Assembly (NCBI GenBank): GCA_013397455.1
Contig: VYZB01000289.1
Location: 527,652-591,651, forward strand
Source of the DNA: Crotophaga sulcirostris
Taxonomy: Eukaryota; Chordata; Aves; Cuculiformes; Crotophagidae
Direction of reading: 5' to 3'
Length of the DNA stretch: 64,000 nt
The notes below the pieces were generated by a model. It was given only the letters and a program-made list of their open reading frames with translations. It did no database searches and was not told the DNA's origin. Positions within the stretch are counted from its first letter, which is position 1. Each line of letters starts with the position of its first letter. Below, piece by piece: positions 36,801 to 49,111 of this stretch. Both the position numbers and the translations under genes were made by a program.

Positions 36801-39800
36801 TTCTAATCCTGGTCAGACATATGTTTATGGGTTATTCAGTTAAATGGGATTGTCTGTGAAGAAAACTATGTGATCCACAGTTACAAATGCTGTTTCTGAG
36901 TTAGGAAAATTTTAAAACTTCCAGTGATCCGTTGTGGTAATACAAAGTATAAGGTAATGTTCTCCAGTTGAAACATGGAAACTGGCACAGAACAATGTAG
37001 ACTGTACCTGATCCTTGCAATAATGCTAAAGACACCTTATCATATTTTGACCCAGAAACGCACATGTAGCAAGATAACAAATAATTTGTTCTTGGAGAAA
37101 AGCCCGGAACTGATTTATATCTTGCAACCCGAATAAATATGAAAGGGCTGCCAGAGCTGACCGTGTAAATCTTAACCACCTCATATGGTTTCATTCTATG
37201 AAGTGAAAAATATGATGAAGAAGGTGGTTTTGCACTGTGAATGAGCTATTCAGGAAAAGTCTTATTTATTGAACTATATGGGAGGGAAGTTAACTTCAGA
37301 AGTTATAAACATGATGAATTATAGCTAATATCTTGGAGGAATTAAATGGAATTGAAAGGGGGAAAAAAGGTCCTTATTTTCATTTAAATAACAATTGGGG
37401 TTGAACAGTGTTGAATATGGGCTTACACCTGCCAGGAACTGGCTGACTAGCAATCTTTGAAACCATCACTAATTAACCAGAGTGGGGACCGTCTCACAAA
37501 TCAGTGGCACTTGTGTTTTGCATGTTCAGTCCTCATGGGGGTTCATGTGGCAGTGTTGGGTAATGATTTCAGCCGAGGGGTGGTTTGTGACTTATTTGGT
37601 TTCACTTGTTGCTGTTCCTACAGGGTAGATGATGGCCTAAGAATCCTGGCAGTATCTATGCTCCCAGAGTGAATACTTTCAAGCTAGAAGCTGGAGGGAA
37701 GTGGGAGAGTAGTCCCACGATTACTGGTCAGGCTCGGTGCTGTACAGTTTTAAACCCTGAATTTGTGAATACATGTCCCAAGGCTGTCAGGTTGGGTCAC
37801 CTGGGGCAAATCACCTCTAGCCCAATTTCTGAAGTTCCCCTTTAGCTTGGGCACCTGTTTTGAGATGCTTTGGGTCTGTTTTTCAAGAGGACTGAGTGTT
37901 TGTAAGTCCCCGCACACGTCAGGTCTCACATGCTGAGAAGGGCAAAGGGAGATGTTGGATATCTGGATGCAGAAGTAAGGATGTTGCACTAGGAAAGTGG
38001 ATAAAGAGACATGAAACTGAGCAGAAGAAGCACTGAAGAGGAAGGTAGGGTGGAGATGGGGTGTGGGGCAGGACAAGGCAGAGGACATGGGGTTATTGAG
38101 GTAGGATGATGCTGTAAGTAGGCAATATGAGGGGGTAAAGCTCTGCAATAGCGGAGTAGAAAGGTAGAGGCAGCTTAGTGTTGAAGAAAGTCACTGAAAG
38201 CACCTTCGCTCGTTGGATTTGTGAGCTACTGATTTTGTGTGCAGGCTGCAGAGTGTTAGTGTCTCTAAGCTACATTTCCTTGTTCATTCACATCACCTTG
38301 TCCCTGTCCACCACTGGGTACGTACCTCCCTACTCAGACACCTCACATGCACCACACACATATCACCTAAGTTTACCTCAGCAGACACAAATATACACCG
38401 GTCCTCAGACTTGCAAATGCACAGATCCCATTGCTCATAGCCCTGAGAGATCTGCAGGTGTTTGTTACAACTTCATTGCATTCAACAGCAACTTTCTATG
38501 GCTCCCAACACACAAAGATGACTCAGGCTTGCATAACCTTGATGTCATGAGCCTATGCTAATAAATCTGAATAAGCAATGGACAGATACAAATCTGGGCA
38601 ATAGACTTAAATATCCTTTCATAACTCAAACACAAACCAGATGTTTTCCATCTACCAGCAGGCCTCCACAATTATCCACACTGCCCATGCTGCCCCCCCT
38701 GGTTCCCTGCTGGCCACTTTCTCCTGTGTGATGAATATGATGCATTACCATAGTTAGCTCAGGGATCAGGTTGCATTAATTCAACAGTACTTTTGTCAGG
38801 CAGGTTTGTTGTGTGTCTATACTAAGCTGCTTTAAAGCAGCTGTTTTGTTTTGCTTTGATTTGCTTTGCTCTCCACAATCACAACCTATGCTTGGTGTCA
38901 GGGCTGTACTGGGTATCTCAGTCCAGTCACTTGTGTGGAGGTTGGAATAATATTTGGTGCGTTTTTCACAGTGCAGCATGTGATCTTTGTAGTATATGAG
39001 TATTGATACTTCACTTATGCTGTTTGGGAGAGCTGTGATGCCAGAGACAAGGTGTGGTTGATACACAGCCCTTCAGAGGCGGAGGTGGGATTCAGGTGTG
39101 TGCTCCCTTGCACAGCCTCTTGCTGTAACACAAGCATATCGGCCCTTCCTGCCATTTGAGCAGCTCAGAAGAGCTGCCAAGCAGGTGAAATTAGCAGGCA
39201 GAGGCCTTCATGTACAGTAGACTTGAAAACCCTGTATTTTTTACTGTGTAATTGTGTTATAATCAACAATGAGTTCTCATAATGCTCTTATGAGCTACTG
39301 TGCTGAAAGCTGTCAATGTAAGCATCACGGTACAGCACTTGGAGAGCTTTGGCAGCCCATGTGACGGCCTCACAGGCAGCATTTACTGAAGTCTTTCTGG
39401 CCAACTCATGACTGCCGCCAAGAAGTTATCTTTACCTGCTGAAGCAGAGGAAATTTGTTGATCTACGTATCTGGGACCACCATGACGTAGATGAAAAGGT
39501 AATGCTGAGCTAAACAATAATCTGGCAAGAAGTTCTCAAAATTGGACTTATTTACTTATTTCTCATTAAAAAAACCACTTTTTTTCTCTCTCTCTCTATC
39601 TGTAACAAATTGAGAGCAGTCCAATCTTGTTATTGTATTTCCACAACATTGTGCCAAGGCAATCACAGTTGTCAGGACCCAACTGTCTTCTTTAAGACTT
39701 AAATTTCATTAGCAAGTTTGCTTTCAAGTCAGCTACATGAACTCCAATTTATCCCTGGGATCCATACAGCAGAGCCTCAGCATGAGCCTCCTGGTTGCTC

Positions 39801-41184
39801 TACATAGAGGACCCTTCCAGCAGGATGATTAGAATAATGTGTGCAAAGACAGCATCGATATTGAATTAAAAATTACACTTCTTGTTGGAAACAGACCAAG
39901 TAGAGCAGCTCCCATCTCAAAAGTCAGCTTGCTTCACTGGGCCAGAAAGCACAGTTTTACAGGAAAAGCCTGTCATGGAGACTGCGTGACTTGGACCATT
40001 GAATCTGAAGATATGTTATACATGGAACATTTGCTACCAAATTGATTTTTTGGCTTTCAGACACTGTTATTGTCTTCTTCCCCATCTCCTCCCTCAAATT
40101 CTCTGGAACTTAAGGAGTAATCTTAATTGACTTTTAACCATGAAATCTTGGCTGGCGGGGCAGCCAATGCCTTCAGAAGGTCAAAGATGTTTAGATGCAA
40201 ACCAGATTCTAGAGCTCCGACCTCATCATACTTAGCAATCTCTAAAGAGAGTCCAAGGAAAAGTGAAGAGTGAACATGGTCTTCTCCAAATAGAAATTCC
40301 CTCCAGGGCAGGTTTTAGGACCAGAAAATCTCCATTGATGCAGCCTGAGTTGGACCCATTCAGCAAATAATAGAATTTCAGGGTGGCTTTCTGACTTTCA
40401 GTGCTCCTACCCTGGGGATTTCAGAGATTTCTTTCCTAGCACCAACTCCAAAGAAACGAATAACATTCACATGTGGAAAAAAAAAGAACATGAACATCTG
40501 GAAGTCAGTCCTCACAAATGGCTGTGTATAATCAGGATTAAGCCATTACTGTGTCATGCTTCTTGAACGATGGAAAATTGAATTGTTCTGAATTACAATT
40601 CTCTCCACAAAGAACCTGCTGCAGACAGAAAAGAAAAGATAGCATTGCTTAAATAGCAGCAGCAGAAGAATTTCAGCTTTTGAAAACTCAGGTTTCCTCT
40701 GCATAAACCATTCAAACACTGGAATGTAAAGTAGTGATGAAAAATGAAAGCCATGTCAGCCCAGAAAGTGATATATTAAAGCAAAGTGTCTGGGAGTCAA
40801 AGGCCCTTGAATAAATCTAAAATACATACTTTATTTTAAGCCCTAAATCTGCTGCTGCTAATCCTCTCATTTAAAACCAGAAATCTATTTTCCTAGAAAG
40901 CAGCTGAAATAGGATGGAATTTGACATGATGAGCCTAACACTAAGGTATTGTCTTTGGTATTTGTTGTGTCCGTCACTACTTGGCATTATATCTCTGACG
41001 TATCGCAAAATTATTCTAGTACTTTATTGTACTCCAGTGAGTAGAATACATCCGTGGAACCAGCATCCCAGGTCCCTGTCCACTGCTGCAGTAAGTATAG
41101 AAGTTGTAGGTGATATCCTAACTGCTAACCTACTCCATTTTCTTCACTGACAGCAGTCAGCATTCACACCTTGTCTTTTCATCA
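33856..41184. other. Unique non-coding sequence
   Basis: No gene, RNA gene or recognisable mobile element. Minor simple sequence only: a CT run at 39585-39597 and a local repeat of AGATAAAAGTCT near 34921 and 34939. Open frames of 127-134 codons (35334-35738 minus, 37750-38148 minus, 38178-38561 plus) have no family signature. Confidence 0.4.
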
Positions 41185-41365
41185 GACTCTGCACATTTAA
41201 TCCTGTGCCAGTTGTGGGACTGGCAAGTCTCTTGGTCACCATTTTACAGTGAAAGGAACTGGAAAAGTGAGGTTGAATGAAGTTCCCAGGGGCATAAATG
41301 GATGTGATGCTATAAAAGTTAGGAACTGGGATGACGTGATCCCATGGCTATGGCACATGGCACAC
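41185..41365 (-). mobile_element. MIR-type SINE
   Basis: Read on the plus strand as the reverse complement of MIR. GCACATTTAATCCTGTGCC corresponds to the 'actcatttaatcctcacaac' 3' block. ACCATTTTACAGTGAAAGGA and ACTGGAAAAGTGAGGTTGAA correspond to 'ccattttacagatgaggaaactgaggcacagagaggttaa'. The 'gcccaaggtcac' equivalent is AAGTTCCCAGGGGCATAA, and AGGAACTGGGAT stands at the B-box position. Ancient and diverged, but all blocks are in the expected order. Confidence 0.75.
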
Positions 41366-42865
41366 TGGGACCCGGAAAATCTGCATTTGGTGTTCACTGC
41401 AGCAGAGAGGTGATAGGACCTACCTTGATCTCTCCTTTCCTCTGAATACCAGTTTCATTTCATGTTGGCAGCTGCCTCATCCAGCAGCCCCTGGACAGGA
41501 GGGGTTGGCCAAAGAGAACGTAATGCAGGGGTCTTTCCTCCAGGTGCCTCTGGATACTTCTGCGTTATGGTTATAGAAGTGAGAATATCCAGTTTGAGTT
41601 GTGACTCAGAGATTTATAACTTATCTTCCTTACTGTGTGAGTAGCATGGAGAAAAGACGACGTGTTTCTATGAGATTCTGGTACCTGAATTTTGGGCTGT
41701 TCTGTTCCCAGCATCAAGAGCCTTGGGCAGAGCTGCACAGAGCCCTTCAGACTCCATGGCCAGCCAGGGCAACAGGAATCTCTCTAGTCATCAGTACAAA
41801 ACTAAAAACTGTCTGCAGTGTGAACTTCTAAACACAGGATCCAGCTCACTCTCAGAACTGGGACATTTTCCAAATTTCTGCAGGTAGAAGCCTTTTGGAG
41901 AAGAAAACTCCAGTCCTTCTGGAGGATGGTGGGGAATCACAGCCTGCAAGCACTCCTCCTGACCGCCTCCAGCTTCAGTCCACATGCTTCAGTCTCACTA
42001 GATCTTTCAGTCCCTATTTATCCCTTCTTTTAATATAAAATCCTACTGGTTTAGGTTAAAATCGAAAAATCCCAAGAGGCTCAGTAGGAAGAGACTAATT
42101 AGTCAACATGGACATAATCTGGTCTACACAAGCGGTGCCTAACTCCTAGCAAAAAAAAAACTTCTTTGTAATGAAACACATACTCCACTGGTAGGAGGCT
42201 ATAATTGAAAAGGGAAGGAGAGAAAAATAGAAAAATCAAGGAAGTCTAAAATGCAGAAACAAATTATTACAGAGACTCATTCTAGAATCTGTGACATTTC
42301 TCACAATATAATCTAGAAATACTTGTCAGTCTAAACCTTCCTGGTACTTAGTTTTCTCAGCACCTTGTCATTTCCACTGGAGTGCAGGATCTTTGGTACT
42401 GCATAGGATCTGCCCCAGCCCCCTCACATATGTCTGGTGTGAATTTTCCCCAGGTTTCCTCCTTAGGGGGCTGCATATCAGTGTTCATTCAAGAGCAGCA
42501 GTGCTCCCTGTCTCCAGCCTTGCCAAGTCACTTCGTATAAATGTGACTGATGTATGAGAAACTTGGCCATCCCCAGTCAAGCTGTGATAATCACAAACCT
42601 TGTAGTAAAATAAACCAACATATAATTATTGCCAGTCTTGCTTTTGCTATAGTCTAGGGAGTCTTCAAAATATGTTTCCAAGTATGTGTTTTCCAGCATT
42701 TTCACAGACCTGTTTTCACAGGCCTCAGTTATAAATCACAGCCGTCCACACAGGTATGCTGACGGTCTATTCTACGCTGTCTTCATCACTGTATGTCTAA
42801 GAGCCTCTGTAGCATAAACCTTGCAAGTAATTCATTATGTAGTCAAAGGAGTCTGATGTATCCTT
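41366..42865. other. Unique non-coding sequence
   Basis: No recognised gene or repeat. Short open frames only. Confidence 0.4.
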
Positions 42866-44199
42866 TGGCCAGTCAGCCTCACCTTCATCACTGGAAAGAA
42901 GATGGAACAACTGATCCTATATGTCATTTCTGAGCATGTGGAGGAAAAGAAGTTTATCTGGAGTGGTCAACATGGATTCACAAAGGGGAAATAATGCTTG
43001 ACCAATCCAATAGCCTTCTACGATGACATAACTGGTTGGGCAGATGAGGGGAGTGAAGTGGATGCTGTCTACCTCGATTTCAGCAAGGTTCTGACAGTGT
43101 CTTCTGTAGCATCCTCGTAGGTAATCTTAAGAAGTGTGGTTTAGATGAGTGGACAGTGAGGTGGACTGAGAACTGGCTGGATAGTGGAGCTCAGAGGGTT
43201 GTGATCAGCAACACTGAGTCTAGCTGGAAGATTGTAGCTAGCGGTGCTTCCCAGGGGTCGGTATGAGGCGCAGCCTTGTTCAATATATTCATCAATGACC
43301 TGAGTGAAGGGACAGAGTGTACCCTAGCAAGTTTGCTGATGACACAGAGCAGGGAGGAGTGGTTGATATACCAGAAGGCTGTGCTGCCATGCAGCAAGAC
43401 CTGGATGCGCTGGAGAGCTAGGTAGAGAAGAACTTAATGAAGTTCAACAAAAGCAAATGTAGAGTCTCACAACTGGGGAGGAATAACTCCCTGCACCAGT
43501 ACAGGTTTGGGGTTGACCTGCTGGGAAGCAGGTCTGTGGAGAAGGACCTGAGAGTCCTGTTGGAAAACAAGTTAACCATGACCCAGCAATGTGCCCTTGT
43601 GGCCAAGAAGGCCAATGGTATCCTGGGTTGCATTAGGATAGCAGATAAAGGGAGGTTCTCCTTTTCCTCTGCTCTGCCCTAATGAGGCCACATTTGGAGT
43701 ACCATGTTCAGTTCTGGCCTCCCCAAGTCAATAAAGACAAGGAACTGCTGGAGAGAGCCCAGTGGAGGGCTAAAAAGATGATTAGAGGACTGGAGCATCT
43801 CTCTTATGAAGAGAGGCTGAAAGTCTGTTTAACATGGAGATGAGAAGACTGAGAGGGGAGCTCATCAATGCTTATAAATACCTAAAGGGCAGGTGTCAAG
43901 AGGATGGAGCCAGACTCTTTTCAATGGTTCCCGGTGACAGGACAAGTGGCAACAGGTACAAACTGAGGCAGGAGAAGTTCCACCTCAACATGAGGAAAAA
44001 CTTCTTCACTTTGAGGGTGACAGAGCACTGGAACAGGTTGTTCAGAGAGGTTGTGGAATCTTCTTCTCTGGAGATATTCAAAACTCACCTGGATGTGTTC
44101 CTATGCAACCTGCTCTAGGTGAACCTGCTTTAGCTTGGGGAGTGGACTAGATGAACTCCAGAGGTCCCTTTCAACTCCAACCATTTTGTGATTCTGTGA
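42866..44199 (+). mobile_element. CR1 LINE, 5'-truncated 1.3-kb copy (ATTCTGTG-tailed subfamily)
   Basis: Homology starts abruptly at GGCCAGTCAGCCTCACC (about 42867), the CR1 ORF2 'RPVSLTS' block, and ends in GTGATTCTGTGA, the classic 8-bp-type CR1 3' repeat, at about 44199. In between lie the reverse-transcriptase and C-terminal regions and a 3' UTR of about 80 bp that includes GGTCCCTTTCAACTCCAACC. Divergence from the general CR1 pattern is moderate: many stops and indels, yet readable throughout. It belongs to a different subfamily from the minus-strand copies near 1.6, 48, 62 and 63 kb, whose tails read ATACTGTG. No target-site duplication was found. Confidence 0.96.
42890..44118 (+). pseudogene. 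CR1 ORF2 (reverse transcriptase C-terminal half), inactivated
   Basis: CR1 ORF2 encodes an endonuclease-reverse transcriptase that copies the element's RNA at the target site. What remains runs from the 'PVSLT' block through an SQGS-like block (43246-43260) and the catalytic FADDT motif (43332-43345, an F-A-D-D version of YxDD) to the C-terminal '[10 protein letters not shown]...REVVES' region ending at a stop at 44116-44118. In-frame TGA at 43264-43266 and TAG at 43419-43421 interrupt it. Several indels shift the frame, notably one after the 'KKANGILGC' block near 43640 where the '[18 protein letters not shown]' region is partly lost. The largest surviving open pieces are 43437-43682 and 43834-44118. 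It cannot make a functional protein. Confidence 0.92.
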
Positions 44200-47100
44200 C
44201 CTTGGCGTGACAGAAATGACTCTTGTGACTGAACCAGCCAGTTGATATTTTTCATACTGGGGAGATAAATATCAACTCAGGTTTTGGCCTTTTTTTTTTT
44301 TTTAGAAAAAATAGAGGAGACTGCAATCTGAAATTATTCAGGTATTTATTAAACAGGAGGAAAGGGGAAGGAATGGATGGTTTAGACAGTCTTACCAGAT
44401 GAACACTTTATCACTTAACATCTTCTTGTTTGGAGGCAAGGTCTTGAAACTGGGCTGCCCATTAACCACAGTTATTGGGAAGCATCTTTTTTTGCTCTCG
44501 GGAAGTCTTTGCCAGCATTTGACAAACTATGAGATGTTGAGACATTTCAGTTTCCTTCTACTGAACATCACATTGAACACCTGCGTGTCACTCTGGGGCA
44601 AGAGGAGAGGAGGCAGATTTTCTCCGTAACTGCTCCCTAGCTTCCCTGCCACGCTCTAGCTCACATTAGGCCAAGCACACCAGCTTTCTGGCCCCTTTCC
44701 CAGGGAGTCTTTGTCTGGTGGATTGGACTGAGTTGTTTCTTTTTGGGAGTTCTTCGTAATCAAACACCACTGGAAGACTTAAAAAAAACAGGGAGATTTA
44801 ATGGGTTTCTTTTCAAATACTCAGCAATCACCAGCACCACTGAGGAGCCAGAATTGTGGGGAATCAGGGAAGCTGAGCCCAGCCTGGGGAAGTGGCTCAA
44901 ATTGTGTGGACTTGGTGGGTAACTGTGTCGCATGGAAAGTGCCACTGAGCAAAGTATGTGCCTTCCTGTGTGCTGAGATGAGCAGGAGATGTTATGAGGT
45001 GTACATGCAATATCATTTGCCCAAGACTTGCAAGACGTGACTTGCAGCCCAGCCCATCGGCGTGTCCAGAGAGATATCTCCTCCCATATGCTCCCTATTT
45101 CTGCTGATGTGCCATTTTTATTGCTCCAGTGGGAGTCAGAGTTCTGTAATGCAAGCGCAGAAACTGTGAAAACGTATTCCTCAGTGATCTTCGCACCAAG
45201 GAGCTGCACTGTCTTCCTCTTTTGACCATACACAACTTTCATGGCTCTAGTGCTAGTTTCTGTAGAGCAGAAATTACTGTTCTGTTCTCTGCTTATACAG
45301 ATGCTTAGCGGCTCCAGGCACCAAGGCGATGAAAGGGCTAACAACTAAGCACCACCAGTGCACTTTCCTGCTCAGTTTAGCTTCCTTGAAATCTTCTCCA
45401 CTTGATTTCCTAGCAGCCTATCTCAGAGACCGACAGGTCTGTGCTGATTTGTCCTTTGCAAGCTGTTTCCCTCTGTCAGGAGCCTCCAGGGTGACCCTGT
45501 ACAGCAGTGCTGGTCCCACACGGTCTACAGCTGACAACAGGGGAGAGGCACCTCTTTGGATTATTTTTTTCAGCAGTAGAAAGGGAAAAAAACCCCCTCT
45601 TTTTGGTGAATACAATGGGAAAAAATAGATGAATACATACTACATTGTCCCCTTTCCTGCCCCTATGCATTCCTGGTCTGAGCCAGGGGAGTGAGAGTAC
45701 TAGTATATAACCTAAAGCCCCCACTTTATTTCACTGTTGCTTTCTTTTAGATATTTTTGAGCGGAGATGTTGCAAGTGGCCTTCTCAAACATGTTGATTG
45801 CATGTAATATATAAGCCAAGTGGAAAAACATGATTAGATTTTCAGAAAGGAATTGATCAATAGTCCTCTGGGGCGTTGGTGTACTTCAGCTGTAAAAATT
45901 TCAGCCCTCTGATCAAGATGGAAATAGCAGTATGTGACTAAGACACCACCATCCTGAATAGCCAAGGAAGACTAGGAGTTAGTGCAGCTGAGCTCCATGA
46001 GAAATACTTAGTGTGCTGGCAGAAAGCAGAATCAGCTCAAAACCAGCAAGCAAAAGGACAGAGGAAAAATGACCACAGTTGCACTGGCTACCATGCTTCA
46101 AACTCTGCTTTCTCTTCCATCTATCCATGTGTTGTGGAAATGCACCTGATGACACCAAATATAACAACAGCTTGGCCTGTGGTCTCACTGAGCAGCTCAA
46201 CCAGCCTTACGAGCCACAATGCACATACTGTAGGCGTGTAACACCCTGCAGAATTGCTTAGTATTGGCAAGGAAAGAGAACATCATGTCTTTTCCAGCTG
46301 TAACTCTTGAAAATCTATGGGAAACTTTTCCTCTCAAATTTATCCACTAGTTTTCTATATTCTTTCTTGCTGGTTGGCTTGTATTGCTGTGTGTAGACAG
46401 TTCCAATGCAGTTGCTTTAGCTACTCTCCATTTTGATACCAAGCCATATATTTTCAGTCCTCTAATATTTGTAATTAATATAAGCAGAAGTTGTGCATGT
46501 ATTTATATGTGTTAAATGTCAAGTTGGAACGTGTTCTCTTGGTTCAGCCAGGGCCTGGAGACTTCCCCGTGCTGAGTCCCCTCAGGGATTGCTTCCATTT
46601 CAAATAACAACTTTTACTTGAAAGCCTCCACAGCACCTGTGCTGCATCAACAAGGGAACCTCAGGATCATGCCAAAGCACAAGCTTCACAGTGGGAAGCA
46701 AGCACTGGCTTTTGTCTGCCTGCCCTGTAAACATGTCCATGCTGCGAGAGCAGAGGCATACATGCAGCCCACTGGCAAAGCCTCCCAGCACCACGGGTTC
46801 CAGTCCATTGCACACCAGCTCCCAAGTCCCCATCAGCTCCCATCTACAAGATGTTCTCATTGCCAAGGTCAGAATAGCTCTGCCTATGCTGCAATGCTGC
46901 CTGAGCACCCAAAATATACAAGAAACTAGCCTTATCTCTTTCTATCTCTCTCTCTTTCTCAGTCCTACTCTGGCTTCTCCTGCTGAAGTGTCTGAGCACC
47001 TCCCAAACCAAACAGCTGCCTGACAAAGCCTTCTCCCCAAGGCTGCTAGGTCTTGGATGCTTTCATATCCACTTCCTCAATCTGTATTGCTCTTCACACA

Positions 47101-48353
47101 TCATCTCATAGTAACAGACTCCCTGAATCCAGCACTCAAGCAGTAAGTGACAAAAGAGTTGATTGCAAACAGATCTTCTTGGTGTGTGTACATGTGAATG
47201 CATACTTACGTTCAAGACTGGAAATCCTTAAATTATGTTCTTATTTCCTCATATTTTCCTACTCATTTCATGTTCCATTTTTAGCTGTTCTTGTAACCTA
47301 TTTGGAACCTGTCCTCCTAATTCACATGGATGAATTATTGCTTTGCTTTTTCTGGGAAAATGATACTGTAGAACAGCCACCCCAGCATACACAAGTACTG
47401 TTGGCAAGGAATATGTAGGGAGTTTAGATTTTATATGGCTGTAACTAAAGGCAGAACTTGGCGATATTCTGCCTGACTGTAACAAAAAGAGATAGTCACA
47501 ATGGGCTTTTGTACGAACTTGGCTTCTAGAAATTATGGCAATAAAAATTGCAGTGCCATCATTTGTTAATTCTAATTGTTTCAGAAGTCAAATATACAAG
47601 TCTGTTTGTGGGATGTGCTGGATTGGAATGCCTAAAAAGAAAGTAGTACTTCTCTTACCAGCAGAATAAATTCCTACAGGAATTTATATCATGGTCATCA
47701 GCAAGTGGTTTGAATACTACGGGTTCTTCTAGACATAAACAATAATGTTTCTCTTCCATCACTCTTGAGATAAGCCTTTTTTTCATGCTTGCAGAGTTTC
47801 TGAAGCAAGATCCTGTTATTAAGGTGAATTGTATGTAAATGGAAAGAGGCATTATGGTCACTGACCCATGCCTTGGTCATCTGCACACAGAAATGCCACC
47901 AGCCAGGTTGTGAGCATGATAACTTAGCAAAAAATGACCAGTAGACCACAGCCAACAGGAATCAGACAGAAGAAAGCAATTATAAGATTTTTTTTCTTTT
48001 TTATTACAATTTTCCTGTAGAGTCTTTGGACTTTTCTCACATCCCTGGTAAGTATGCGAGCCTTATCCATCTCCTGTTCTTGTTATTTTACACAACAGAT
48101 TGACCCTTTTGTGTCTGTTAATCTCCAATTAGCAGTATTTCAGATTTCCTAGCAGGTCACTTATTTCCCTTCTCCCCCATTTGACTCCTTCTTTACAATT
48201 TCTGAATGTGCTGGCCACTTGCAGTCACATTTGATAAAGTGGCAGAGATATCACAGACAAGAAGTTCTTATAAAGCAGCAAAAACCAGGGTCTGGGTAGA
48301 GGATGGAGACCTCAGTTGGTGTCCTGAGTGAGGGAAGGAATGTGAGGTGAGAG
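44200..48353. other. Unique non-coding sequence with one long chance-like ORF
   Basis: A 194-codon minus-strand frame at 44760-45344 is the longest non-CR1 frame here apart from the CR1-derived one at 48416-49015. It has no recognisable domain and overlaps open frames on the opposite strand, so I do not call it a gene. Simple sequence: a 14-base T-run at about 44290-44303 and a CT-rich tract at about 46930-46962. No other feature was recognised. Confidence 0.4.
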
Positions 48354-49111
48354 CAGTATCACAGTATCACAGTATTACAAGGTTGGAAAGGACCTTTGAG
48401 ATCATCGAGTCCAACCTATAACCCAACAGCAACACTAACACCAACACCAATCCACCATCTAAACCATGGCACTAAGTGCCTCATCCAGTCTCCCCTTAAA
48501 CACCTCCAGGGTTGATGACTCCACCACCTCCCGGGCAGCGCATTCCAATGGCCAATCACCCTTTCAGTGAAGAATTTCTTCCTAATATCAAGCTTAAATC
48601 TCCCCTGACGAAGCTTGAGACCATGTCCTCTTGTTCTGTCACTGGTCACCTGAGAGAAGAGACCAACCCCTGCCTGACTACAACCTCCTTTTAGGTAGTT
48701 GTAGAGAGTAATAAGGTCACCCCTGAGCCTCCTCTTTTCCAGGCTAAACAGCCCCAGCTCCCTCAGTCCCTCCTCATAGGGCTTGTGCTCCAGCCCCTTC
48801 ACCATCTTCGTTGCCCTCCTCTGGACACACTCCAGTATCTTGGCATCTTTCTCAAACTGAGGGGCCCAGAACTGCACACAGGACTCAAGGTGTGGCCTAA
48901 CCAGTGCTGAGTACAAGGGGATGACAACTTCTCTGGTCCTGCTGGCCACACTAGTTCTGATGCAGGCCAGAATGCCATTGGCCTTCTTGGCCACTTGGGC
49001 ACACTGCTGGCTCATGTTGAGTTTCCTATCTACCAGTACTCCCTTTCTGTCTGACTACTCTCCAGCCACTCTGTCCCCAGTCTATAGCTTTGCATGGGGT
49101 TATTGTGTCCA
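48354..49111 (-). mobile_element. CR1 LINE, 5'-truncated 0.76-kb young copy (ATACTGTG-tailed)
   Basis: The plus strand begins with CAGTATCACAGTATCACAGT, then TTGGAAAGGACCTTTGAGAT, the reverse complement of the CR1 3' terminus. It continues through the 3' UTR and the ORF2 C-terminal region to TGCATGGGGTTATTGTGTCC, where homology with the 63-kb copy ends at about 49111. Over 180 bp compared by eye (48781-48960 against 63540-63719) the two differ at four sites, all transitions, so both are young or gene-converted. Relative to the 63-kb copy it has lost 7 bp near 49040 and 1 bp near 48532. Confidence 0.97.
48459..49111 (-). pseudogene. CR1 ORF2 C-terminal fragment, long open stretch, two frameshifts
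   Basis: Reading leftwards from 49015, about 160 codons of authentic CR1 ORF2 C-terminus stay open: '[18 protein letters not shown]', then '[18 protein letters not shown]', '[19 protein letters not shown]', and '[20 protein letters not shown]'. A 1-bp loss near 48532 then shifts the frame, so the final 'REVVES...LDEAL.AMV' residues are read out of frame and translation continues to 48416 instead of the ancestral stop at 48459-48461. Upstream of 49015 a 7-bp deletion near 49040 breaks the join to the preceding '[13 protein letters not shown]' block. The catalytic reverse-transcriptase core is absent by 5' truncation, so the product would be inactive. Confidence 0.93.
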
